The translations under genes were made by a program, and so were the position numbers. Below are positions 45,862-54,388 of a DNA stretch of 64,000 nucleotides, in pieces. Position 1 is the stretch's first letter; every line of letters starts with the position of its first letter. A model generated the notes under the pieces. The model was not told the origin of the DNA. It was given only the letters and a program-made list of their open reading frames with translations, and searched no databases. The DNA lies in assembly GCA_965230635.1 (NCBI GenBank), contig CBDDLJ010000009.1:186001-250000 (forward strand). Direction: 5' to 3'. The DNA is from CBDDLJ01 sp965230635. GTDB taxonomy: Bacteria > Pseudomonadota > Gammaproteobacteria > UBA1113.

Positions 45862-48800
45862 CTATTGAGCGCTTAAAGTTTTAGATAAGCCACTATTGCA
45901 TGATAGTCCAAGATCTGTTTGGCAGATAACTAGTCTTTTATCTAAAGCAAGTTTAATAGAAGGCTCTGAATTATCTTCCATGCCATACGGATGGTTATTG
46001 ATTGCATCCAATAATTTTTTAGTCTCTGTGTTGCTCAAAAAATCCTTATCATCAGTTGAGTTAGCATAAATTTTATCTGCGCAACGACAACTTATCTTCG
46101 CTTTAAAAACATGACCTCGCTTTAAGTAATACCAGCCTATTGCTATAAAAGTCCGTGATACATATGTGTTGCGCTGCCAATCTATAGTTTTTCTCCATCC
46201 AGATAAAGCTTTTTCAAAATATTTTTTTGTCATATCATGGTATATCTTTTCTAGCTCTTTATCTTTAATTAGCAAACTCAGCTCATCACAAATACTTGCA
46301 AGTCGATTAATAACCCTAAAGTATTGATTTGTATTTGACTCATCAATGCTATCGTATATTGTCACTGCTAATTCATATAACTTGATTGATTTTTTATACA
46401 ATTCGATTTCTTTCTCTAAATCAACTGATTTGAATGATATTCCTTCCTCATAAGCAATAAGTGCTTCTACACATAAGGAAAAAGCATGATAAGACTGATA
46501 AAGACTGCTTGATGAAGTTTTGTTAGATTTTTTCATTGCACTATAATGAGATTCAAATTTTTCTATTTTTGATTTAGCCATTTGCTGATTATATTTTATC
46601 ATTTCTTTTTTTATGCCATTCGATATAGCTATCTCTTTAAGAATTTCTATTTTAATATTATTAGAAATAATCACTTTTTTCTGTTTTTCCTCTATTTTTT
46701 CTTTAGCTAAATTTGTTAAATAATAGGCTTGTTTTTGATCTTCAATTTTTTTCTCAAAATAACTTAAACCACCATCACAAGCATGAATAAACCACTTTTC
46801 ATGACGCAATTCAAAAATAATACTTGTCCCTTCCTTGAAATCATCTCTGGTGGTTTTACTAGGTTTTTCTTTCATTATTTGATAGCAGCACTCAATTGTA
46901 CCATTATTTATTTCATGCATTTTTTTCTGATAAGCAAAAGCATATTGATTATAATAATCTAAAGCAGTGTTACTGCCATGTGATGTGGCTATTTTATTAA
47001 GAATCATTAATTCAGTAGTATCAGAAATAATTGCTTGTTGTACATCTACTTCAAATTTTTCTTTAGCCACTCTTGCTAAATAGGATATTTGCCTTTCATT
47101 TTTTATTTTTTCCTCAAAATAATTCAATCCATCATTACAAGTGTGAATAAACCAGTCTTCGTCGCGTAGTTCAAAAATAACTACTTTCTTTCTTTTGACC
47201 TCGTCTATGCTAGTTTCATCAGGTTTCCTCCACATTACTTTACAGCAATACCTATCCGAACCGTCTAAGATTGACTCTTCTAATTTCTGTTTTACACTTT
47301 CATCAATTCCCGACTCCATTACCTCGAAAATTCTCAGTGCTTTTTCGGCATTTCTGTCGTAATGTAAATAATAAGTACCCAATCTAATAGCAAAGGAAAA
47401 GGAGTGAAAGTCCTTTATTGAAACAGTACCACCAAATCCAAAAGCCTGACAAATTGACACTGCGTGAGGTAAGAGTGCCTGGCTAGAGGTGAAAGTGCTT
47501 GGCTTATCTTTATTATAAATAAAACGCTTATCTACGCATTCAAACGCATCAAGCAGCCACTCTTTGGCAGATTTGATCGGTTGCGTATTAGGTTCAGGCT
47601 GGGCTAACCACAATTGCAACACTTCTTGAACCAACCTATGGATATGGATGGCCTTACGACCATTCAATTTGTCTACCATAGAATGGCGTAACAACGTGGG
47701 TATCACCTGGATGCACAGCTCAATACGAGCTGGTACCGTAACCGCTTCTGAAGGATGGTTGGTCAACCAATCGATTAATAAATATTCGGGAATATGATCA
47801 GGGTGTAGGTAGGCACATAGATATAAGCAATCCATAGCCCGGGGATGTTTTTTTTCAATAGCCTTCTTTGATACCAACCAGGTTGTAAGCGCCGTGGCTC
47901 TATTATGCCCTTTTTCTTTCAAATAATCATCTTCTTCAAAAAGGCCAGAGTCTAATACTATTTTTTTAGCATCTTCATAGTCCGCTAAATATTGTGTAAT
48001 AGTGTCCTCATTGCTGTAAATATATGCTACTGCTTGTGCCAGTGCTAACGGTAAAAAACCCAGGACCTTAGCTAAATTATTAATTTCTTCATTGCTGTAT
48101 TTGATCTTATACTTGAAGAATGTATTTTTGAAATAATCACGAGCTTCTTCCAGTGTAAACTCATTCAAGACATGAAGTTGCATACTGCCCCATGTTTTGA
48201 GACATTGATTACGTGAGGTCACCAAACAATCACTTTGATGAGATGATGATCTAGTAGAGTTTTTGGGTAGATAGGAACAGATAGAGAGTAAGTCTTTGGC
48301 ATTGTCAAAAATCCATAACACACGGGGTAATCGGGCTAATTGCTTATGCACCAAGCGAATAATCTTATGTTCATCTTTAATTCTCTCTAACAAAATACCT
48401 AACCTTTCGCCAAGTCTTCGGAATTGATCTGACAGCACACTTGGACAAGCATTAAGCCAAATTATTACATTGTATTTCCAACAGCCTTGATCATCTTTCT
48501 TACTCCACGCATTGTATGCAATCTTAGCAGCTAGTTGCGTCTTCCCAATACCACCTAAACCAGAGATAATTTGACTAATGACTGTCGCTGCGCGTGTTTC
48601 AAAAATTGCGGGAATGGTTTCTAGGTTATCAAGTCGGCCAGCAAAATCCAGATTTTTTTGTGGAATATCTCCTATAAGCTGGTGGACTTCAGTAGGCGCT
48701 TCATCAATTTGTTTTGCCAGATTTTTAGCCTCTTCAGATAATTTGGGGGAAGGCTGAGCTGAGTTATTATAAACATTGCAATTCATGTAAAATTGTCCTA

Positions 48801-50406
48801 TCTCGACATTTGATCGTGCAGTATCATTCATTCCTAATTGCTTTCTTTGTTGCGCGACTGAATTTGATATGTTGACTGTTTCGGTAGGTGAAATACCTTC
48901 ATTGTTGAAGTGACCAAACCGAAAGTTGGGTCTTATCGATTCAGATGAAGTGCGCAGGTCTGGAATTTCTTCTATTACATCACTGTTGACGTTATGTGAA
49001 TCAATCTTAAGAATTCCCACTTTAGCGGCCAAAGGTTTGCTCTTTGAGTCTTTATATTTTTTTCTGGGCTGAAATAAGTTAGCTGCTGTTACCATAGTTT
49101 TAGCATTATCTGCGGTCGTGCGAACCACGCGACTGTTTTTATTCACAGAGCCAATCGTCATAGTGTCAACTTCACTAGCAATCAACGTCTTTGATTCTGC
49201 AGGCTCGGCTTTCTGTAAGTCAGCCGGGCGCCTTTTAGAAAAGGAATGATGAAAACCGCTTGTTTTATCTGCAGTCACTTGAGCCTTAACGGCTTTTTCT
49301 GAAAACCAGTCAAATAATGCTTCTGGCAATATTCCTCTTGGATCATGAAAACGATACCTTATTCCAATCATATAATTATTATAGACACAGTTTTCGGTCG
49401 TTTGTGCCTTTTGAAATGCCCAATCATTTTCCCGGTCAATATTGAGGTAAGGGAAGTCTATTTTTTCTGCTCTATTTGTCATATGATTATATAATACTGC
49501 TAGCCTTTGGCCTTCTATCCCTTGCTTCAGCGTTTCATTTTTTTCTATTCGTTGTAAGAAACAGAGTCTTTTCAGATAAGTTGTTAACGGCTTTTTAGTT
49601 TCTAGTTCGCCTAAATCCTGTACCGTAGTGATACTGATCACATGCGGTCTGAATTCGAAGTGTGATGTGTCTTTTGTTTCGACTTTCCTTTTTTCATCAT
49701 TTCCATTATGATTTTCTGCGGCGCCTGCCCCTACGTTATCGATCCGTAAAATAACATGCTTTTTATCTATTTTGGTGAAGTATAAGTACACTGCATGCAG
49801 CGGTGTCCCACAGGGAAAACAAATTTCGAGTGGAGCTTCACCGGCTTCCTGGAAAGTCGTTACAAGAGAGTTATAAAAAGACTCAACCAAGGATCCAATG
49901 TCCTCCTCTGATGAGGCAACTGCTATTTTATCCATCACCATACTTACAAGGCGTTGAGCATTAACTGCGACATGAAGTTCTTCCAATATAGTGCCCAACA
50001 GCTCCTCTTTAGCGACTGCTTTGTTAGCAATCGTCATCTTGTCACCTGCTTTATTTTTTATTCGATGATATTGCCTGACTAAAAAGTAGACATGCAATGC
50101 TAAAAAGCGTGATTGATTCCAGCCTGATAGGTCAGTGAAGTGTGTTTCAGGGAAATATTTTATGCCACGTAACGGAATCGGTTTATTGATGCCTTTCATT
50201 TCGTTGTTGTTTTTTTTGAGAAAAAGCTGTAATCCTTGTGCATTCGCCAAAAAGTGAAGTCGTTCCTTTTCAAGCAATTTTTTGGTATCAATTGCGATGC
50301 CCAATAGGTGATTCAATGGTTTCGCCAATCCTATATTGTTTTCATCGTCGCTATGGCAGAGCTCAACTTTTTTTTTAACTTTGTCTCGTGATAATAAAGT
50401 AAACAT
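45862..50406 (-). CDS. Large STAND (NB-ARC) NTPase with possible N-terminal cysteine-protease-like domain and helical repeats
   Basis: The protein has 1514 residues; ATG 50406 follows an ideal AGGAGGG site. (Residue numbers here count the preceding TTG as residue 1.) The N-terminal part (about 1-380) has LHAVYLYF (His205), RIDNVGAG (224-229) and QTTENC (Gln336, Cys341). The His-Asp-Gln-Cys order is that of clan CE proteases, which is an inference. A low-complexity linker follows (380-590). The NTPase core has Walker A GLGGIGKTQLA (Lys623), Walker B VLWIFDNAKD (Asp702), the GLPLA-like LGFLPLALAQA and the MHD-like IHIHRLVQEV. Then comes a duplicated ~100-residue module (about 1055-1273) and a TPR-like helical end. 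The NTPase is the signalling switch known from plant NLR and bacterial Avs proteins. The role could be phage defence or a secreted host-directed effector. No membrane segment is seen. Confidence 0.85.
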   Translation of the reverse strand: MFTLLSRDKVKKKVELCHSDDENNIGLAKPLNHLLGIAIDTKKLLEKERLHFLANAQGLQLFLKKNNNEMKGINKPIPLRGIKYFPETHFTDLSGWNQSRFLALHVYFLVRQYHRIKNKAGDKMTIANKAVAKEELLGTILEELHVAVNAQRLVSMVMDKIAVASSEEDIGSLVESFYNSLVTTFQEAGEAPLEICFPCGTPLHAVYLYFTKIDKKHVILRIDNVGAGAAENHNGNDEKRKVETKDTSHFEFRPHVISITTVQDLGELETKKPLTTYLKRLCFLQRIEKNETLKQGIEGQRLAVLYNHMTNRAEKIDFPYLNIDRENDWAFQKAQTTENCVYNNYMIGIRYRFHDPRGILPEALFDWFSEKAVKAQVTADKTSGFHHSFSKRRPADLQKAEPAESKTLIASEVDTMTIGSVNKNSRVVRTTADNAKTMVTAANLFQPRKKYKDSKSKPLAAKVGILKIDSHNVNSDVIEEIPDLRTSSESIRPNFRFGHFNNEGISPTETVNISNSVAQQRKQLGMNDTARSNVEIGQFYMNCNVYNNSAQPSPKLSEEAKNLAKQIDEAPTEVHQLIGDIPQKNLDFAGRLDNLETIPAIFETRAATVISQIISGLGGIGKTQLAAKIAYNAWSKKDDQGCWKYNVIIWLNACPSVLSDQFRRLGERLGILLERIKDEHKIIRLVHKQLARLPRVLWIFDNAKDLLSICSYLPKNSTRSSSHQSDCLVTSRNQCLKTWGSMQLHVLNEFTLEEARDYFKNTFFKYKIKYSNEEINNLAKVLGFLPLALAQAVAYIYSNEDTITQYLADYEDAKKIVLDSGLFEEDDYLKEKGHNRATALTTWLVSKKAIEKKHPRAMDCLYLCAYLHPDHIPEYLLIDWLTNHPSEAVTVPARIELCIQVIPTLLRHSMVDKLNGRKAIHIHRLVQEVLQLWLAQPEPNTQPIKSAKEWLLDAFECVDKRFIYNKDKPSTFTSSQALLPHAVSICQAFGFGGTVSIKDFHSFSFAIRLGTYYLHYDRNAEKALRIFEVMESGIDESVKQKLEESILDGSDRYCCKVMWRKPDETSIDEVKRKKVVIFELRDEDWFIHTCNDGLNYFEEKIKNERQISYLARVAKEKFEVDVQQAIISDTTELMILNKIATSHGSNTALDYYNQYAFAYQKKMHEINNGTIECCYQIMKEKPSKTTRDDFKEGTSIIFELRHEKWFIHACDGGLSYFEKKIEDQKQAYYLTNLAKEKIEEKQKKVIISNNIKIEILKEIAISNGIKKEMIKYNQQMAKSKIEKFESHYSAMKKSNKTSSSSLYQSYHAFSLCVEALIAYEEGISFKSVDLEKEIELYKKSIKLYELAVTIYDSIDESNTNQYFRVINRLASICDELSLLIKDKELEKIYHDMTKKYFEKALSGWRKTIDWQRNTYVSRTFIAIGWYYLKRGHVFKAKISCRCADKIYANSTDDKDFLSNTETKKLLDAINNHPYGMEDNSEPSIKLALDKRLVICQTDLGLSCNSGLSKTLSAQ
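46590..47245 (-). repeat. Tandem internal duplication inside the STAND protein
   Basis: Two copies of a ~100-residue module start about 119 residues apart. Copy 1 has FELRDEDWFIHTCNDGLNYF and a later AKEKFEVDVQQAIIS. Copy 2 has FELRHEKWFIHACDGGLSYF and AKEKIEEKQKKVIIS. Each begins with a CC pair followed by a KP motif and ends before a YNQ segment. The copies have diverged, so the duplication is old. The module sits between the NTPase core and the helical C-terminus, where STAND proteins usually carry sensor domains. Confidence 0.85.
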
Positions 50407-50556
50407 CAAAGTCCCTCCTTGTAAATACGATGAAAATGATTTTATGCAATAATGCAGCGTTTTGACGCTGCATTAGCATCAACACTCTCATCCCGTGCTA
50501 CCTTAAGAAATGTTCGCAATTCGGCCTTATCAACATCATCCAGCGGTGTCGGTGCT

Positions 50557-51570
50557 TCAGCTTGGAGGTGCCAAACATTCAATTTGCATAACGTCTTGGC
50601 AGTGTGCCTTAGGCTCTGCACAGTTAAGCTCACGTAGTTTCTTCTGACGGGTGACAACTGAAGGATCGTTCGTTGTCCAAAATAATGGTTGAGGACTCCT
50701 TTTTTCTGTGCCTTCTTCTACTTGCATAACGTAAGTGGGATAGATAGATTGGAGGATATAATTCGCGGGATTAAATAGTCGCGCCACGCTTGGACAATGG
50801 TATTGATCAACAATACTTTGTGAGGGCACTTTAATTACCTCAATGCTCCTTGTTTGACTCGTCTCATTATCTTTAGTGAAATAACAAGCACCACCATAGG
50901 CATGCCAGGCTTGATTTTCCTGTGGATTAGCGGACCAAGGATATTGGTTGTTCTCAATCCGTAACTCTTGCTCATTAGCTTCAGCATGTATTGCCTTTGC
51001 CAATAAACCTGTGACTTTGCCTAGCTGTAGGCCCTGATGTTCTGTGAGGTTATTGACGTATGTCATTAATGCCCGACGTGGCGCTCGCATATGAACCACT
51101 GCAAATAAGTCTGTTAAAAAATGAAAAGTGAGTATCGTATCTCCTTTATCTCGAATAATTTTTCTTAAGGCTTTAATCTTATCAAGATTTTCTTGGTGGG
51201 CTATCTCGCTTAATGTTTTGTACGTATTGTCAAAACGCACCTGTCGCTTAGTTTTTGCCGCAGCATCGTCGCTTAGCGTGCCACAAATAAGCTCTGCTGA
51301 AACTCGGTAAAAATCACTATCCAAGGAAGCCCAATTCCCTGGCGTTAACCATAAGCGCGCATTCATCTTAAGCTCAAGTGTATTACCATTTAATAGCTGA
51401 TGATTTTGCAAGAGAGCCAAGAGTGGCCAATTCTCAGTGATAAATTGATGGAAGGCTTTATTGTTTATTCCCGCGTGCTCTATCGCCAGAAACTTTTGTT
51501 GTGATATAGCACTGCTGGCATCATTTCGCGCACCAGTTGCCATAATAGCATCGTAGTCTTCGGTACTCAC
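50557..51570 (-). CDS. Unrecognised protein upstream of the STAND gene (possibly frameshifted at both ends)
   Basis: The open frame from GTG 51570 encodes 337 residues with coding character, for example STEDYDAIMATGARNDASS and WLTPGNWASLDSDFYRVSAE. I do not recognise the family. The same frame continues upstream of the GTG as KAIDLRNFEWIEITTDDGER (to about 51635) with no start codon. An ATG with a good GGAGC site (51643) lies one frame away. At the other end the protein stops at 50557, yet the next frame continues EAPTPLDDVDKAELRTFLKV to a stop at 50442. Two indels would restore a gene of about 398 residues ending 36 bases before the STAND start. It is either a decayed partner or carries sequence errors. 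Confidence 0.55.
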   Translation of the reverse strand: MSTEDYDAIMATGARNDASSAISQQKFLAIEHAGINNKAFHQFITENWPLLALLQNHQLLNGNTLELKMNARLWLTPGNWASLDSDFYRVSAELICGTLSDDAAAKTKRQVRFDNTYKTLSEIAHQENLDKIKALRKIIRDKGDTILTFHFLTDLFAVVHMRAPRRALMTYVNNLTEHQGLQLGKVTGLLAKAIHAEANEQELRIENNQYPWSANPQENQAWHAYGGACYFTKDNETSQTRSIEVIKVPSQSIVDQYHCPSVARLFNPANYILQSIYPTYVMQVEEGTEKRSPQPLFWTTNDPSVVTRQKKLRELNCAEPKAHCQDVMQIECLAPPS

Positions 51571-51912
51571 CCGTATTCTCTCACCGTCATCGGTTGTTAT
51601 CTCAATCCATTCGAAATTTCTGAGATCAATCGCTTTCTATTCATTACAACCAGCTCCTTTTATGAATAAAACTTTGCCTTAATATCGTACTTGGCGAATA
51701 TTATATTACAAAATTGCTAACCATTTCAATCTAACATGCTTCATCCAGCAGATCTACATATGGAGTTTAAATTTCAATCAAAAAGAGTTAAGAAACCACA
51801 AAGTCAATTATTCAAGCGTCCTACCCCCAATTTTTATTTAATGTATTCTCATATATGTAGCCTAATTTTCTGGGTAATATTGAAAACTGCTATAAAATCC
51901 TATCTTTTACTG
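51571..51912. other. Intergenic region, right edge of the STAND island
   Basis: These 342 bases contain the probable true 5' end of the STAND partner gene (to about 51645) and its promoter, then A+T-rich DNA running into the 3' end of the SOUL gene. No other gene, repeat or terminator is supported. Confidence 0.45.
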
Positions 51913-52542
51913 TTATTGAATTTCAACCATTATCTCGTTGCGTCGCATTAGAGGTAGTGTCCATGGAGGATTATAAAAAGCGTATTTGGGATAACCAGTT
52001 ACTGATAGATTCTTAAATTGAATATATTTCATCAGCTTTTCTTCGTGTTCTTTTATATTCTTATCAGAGTTTGTGCCAGCAAATGTAATCACTACAAACT
52101 GTTTGGCAGGCACTTCTTTAAGAATGACATGCTCATTAAGCGGCTTCGGAAGCGTCTCCATGCTATATTCTGTAGGCATAACAAAGCTAATCTTCCAAGA
52201 ATTGTCTGAGGATTGCTGTTGCACTGGTGCTGTCATTGCAATTTTGGTGTTTTTCTGCTGCTGTACTGGCGTTGTCATTGTAATGCCTTGGTTCGCTGCA
52301 TTATTTCCAAAGATGTAATCTGCCAGTAGACGGAACCCATCTTTGATGGCATCTTTGCGTTGCCCCTCTATCTGGACTTCTGCAATGATCATAGGTTCAT
52401 ATTGTCTGATCTCAATATTATCTTCTGATTTAGAAACTTCATAGGTAGGTGCTGCTACATTACTCATAATTGGCCCCACAGCAACTGCACCAATAATAAC
52501 TATTCCAATAATTACGGTGATCATTGTCCATCTCTTTTTCAT
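51913..52542 (-). CDS. SOUL-family heme-binding protein
   Basis: This 209-residue protein has an N-terminal hydrophobic anchor or signal (about residues 6-28, MITVIIGIVIIGAVAVGPIM). A SOUL domain follows: YEVSKSEDNIEIRQYEPMII, FRLLADYIFGNNAANQGITM and a repeated MTTPV/MTAPV motif. It ends in a PPWTLPLMRRNEIMVEI tail. SOUL proteins bind heme or related tetrapyrroles. They are often encoded beside photolyases in gammaproteobacteria, as here. It would sit in the membrane or periplasm. The two TTPVQQQ/TAPVQQQ segments form a small internal repeat. Confidence 0.92.
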   Translation of the reverse strand: MKKRWTMITVIIGIVIIGAVAVGPIMSNVAAPTYEVSKSEDNIEIRQYEPMIIAEVQIEGQRKDAIKDGFRLLADYIFGNNAANQGITMTTPVQQQKNTKIAMTAPVQQQSSDNSWKISFVMPTEYSMETLPKPLNEHVILKEVPAKQFVVITFAGTNSDKNIKEHEEKLMKYIQFKNLSVTGYPKYAFYNPPWTLPLMRRNEIMVEIQ

Positions 52543-52864
52543 ATTGCATTATCTTCACTTGGTTATGTTAATAGCTAAACATTGTTGTTATCTATGTCTT
52601 CAAAATAGACGAAAACAGTTCCATCACAATGAGGTATGGCTTCGCCATAAGAGCCAAAGGCCATTCATCACAACTTTGCTCACTCGCTGTTCTGCATGTG
52701 CTCGAACTGCGACAGAAATAAGACTTAACAATGCTCCCCAAATTAATATTATAACAATTTTTCCTGCTTTGCTGCCAACTGATAATGTTTTAATCATTTT
52801 ATTGCTTGTTTTTACTACTATTGCATCGTTTGGAGCAGTATTTTACCTCATTCCGATTTCTTTT
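52543..52864 (-). other. Gap between SOUL and iron-sulfur photolyase genes, with a possible small membrane peptide
   Basis: These 322 bases separate two genes on the same strand. A 57-codon frame (complement of 52624-52797) encodes a peptide with a hydrophobic segment, KIVIILIWGALLSLISVAV. It has no clear ribosome-binding site. It could be a remnant of a membrane gene, as similar light-related clusters often include small membrane proteins. I would not call it a gene without homologues. Confidence 0.25.
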
Positions 52865-54388
52865 TCATTCGATGTTGCTCAAAAATCGCTTGCTATCATC
52901 ACGAATAGCTTTTTGTTTTTCTTCTTTCATGCGATCAAATGTCTTGTACATCATGCCAATGCGATGGTTTCCTATCAGTTGTTCACGATTACGGTCAAGA
53001 AAGTCCCAATAGAGATAATTAAAAGGGCATGCATCGGCCCCATTCTTTTCGGTTACTTTGTAGCTGCAGTTTTTGCAGTAATCAGACATTTTATTAATAT
53101 AACTGCCGCCAGCAGCATAAGGCTTGCTGGCTAGACATCCACCATCAGCAAATAGGGTCATGCCGGATACATTCGGAAGCTCGACCCATTCATAAGCATC
53201 AGCATAAACAATTAGAAACCATTCATTAACATCTCTGGGATCAATGCCAGCCAGCAATGCAAAATTGCCTAGCACCATAAGACGCTGAATATGATGAGCA
53301 TACGCGTTTTGTTTTGTCTCAAGAACACACTGACGTAGACAATTCATTTTTGTATTTGCTGTCCAGTAAAAGTCTGGCAGTGATCGTTTGGTTTTAAAAA
53401 AATTTGCTTCAGCATAGTCTGGCATTTTTAGCCAGTAAATACCTCTTACATACTCACGCCAGCCGATGATTTGGCGAATAAATCCTTCAACGGCATTGAG
53501 GGGTGCTTTACCTTCATGATAGGCTTTTTCTACTTTCTGTACACATTCAAGAGCAAGCAATAAACCACAATTTAAGTAAAAGCTTATATGTGCGTGATAC
53601 ATCCAAGACTCACCTTGAATCATTGCATCTTGATAATCTCCAAAATGATTTAGTCTTTGTTCAATAAATTGATCGAGAACTTGTAATGCGTCCGCGCGCG
53701 TGACAGCAAAGTAAAAAGGCTTCAAATCACCAAAATGATCGTCAAAGCGTTCAGCAACCAAAGACATGACTTCTTGTGTGATATCATCGACTTTGCCGAT
53801 ATAAGGTGAAGGTATATTGAGTCCATTTTTTGGCGGTTTGCGATTTTCCGCATCATAATTCCACTGTCCACCGATTGGATCATTATCTTGCATCAAGATG
53901 TTGTATTTCTTACGCATTTCACGATAAAAATATTCCATACGAAGCTGTTTGCGATCTTTCGCCCAAGAGGCAAATTCATCAGGCGTGCATAGAAAGCGAT
54001 CATCCTCTCTGATTTCAACGGGAATACGTAATTCATCTTGCCAACTGCGTATGTCCTTAAGCACGCGATATTCACCTGGATGTGTAACAATAATACGATC
54101 CAATGCCTGTTTTTGTAGAAGTCGCTTAATTTCATCTTTAAATGATCTTGCGTTTTTACTATCATCTAGTTTTGTATATTCAACGTGATAACCCTTATGC
54201 TTGAGCGTTTCGGCAAAATGCCTCATGGCTGAGAATAGAAAAGCAATTTTCTTTTTATGATGTTTGACATAAGTTGCCTCATCCCAAACTTCGCATAGCA
54301 AAATAACATCTGTATCTGAATCATAGCCTTTAAGGCTTGAGATAGATTCTGATAGTTGATCGCCTAAAATAAGTCGTATACTACTCAT
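52865..54388 (-). CDS. Iron-sulfur bacterial cryptochrome/photolyase (FeS-BCP), probable (6-4) photolyase
   Basis: This 507-residue protein matches the FeS-BCP class, whose studied members repair (6-4) photoproducts with light. The four cluster cysteines are visible as Cys350 (in CLRQC), Cys438 and Cys441 (YCKNC) and Cys454 (ACPFNYLYW), spaced as in Agrobacterium PhrB. The N-terminal domain begins SSIRLILGDQLSESI. The FAD-binding part has GWREYVRGIYWLKMP and DPRDVNEWFLIVYADAYEWV. The start ATG is at 54388 after AGGAAGAG; the frame is open upstream but overlaps the neighbouring photolyase. It overlaps that gene's end by eight bases, so translation is coupled. Confidence 0.95.
   Translation of the reverse strand: MSSIRLILGDQLSESISSLKGYDSDTDVILLCEVWDEATYVKHHKKKIAFLFSAMRHFAETLKHKGYHVEYTKLDDSKNARSFKDEIKRLLQKQALDRIIVTHPGEYRVLKDIRSWQDELRIPVEIREDDRFLCTPDEFASWAKDRKQLRMEYFYREMRKKYNILMQDNDPIGGQWNYDAENRKPPKNGLNIPSPYIGKVDDITQEVMSLVAERFDDHFGDLKPFYFAVTRADALQVLDQFIEQRLNHFGDYQDAMIQGESWMYHAHISFYLNCGLLLALECVQKVEKAYHEGKAPLNAVEGFIRQIIGWREYVRGIYWLKMPDYAEANFFKTKRSLPDFYWTANTKMNCLRQCVLETKQNAYAHHIQRLMVLGNFALLAGIDPRDVNEWFLIVYADAYEWVELPNVSGMTLFADGGCLASKPYAAGGSYINKMSDYCKNCSYKVTEKNGADACPFNYLYWDFLDRNREQLIGNHRIGMMYKTFDRMKEEKQKAIRDDSKRFLSNIE

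Noticed and set aside
52517..53134. Plus-strand 205-codon frame opposite the SOUL and photolyase genes
   Set aside because: It is antisense to the well-supported iron-sulfur photolyase over much of its length and has no recognisable domain.
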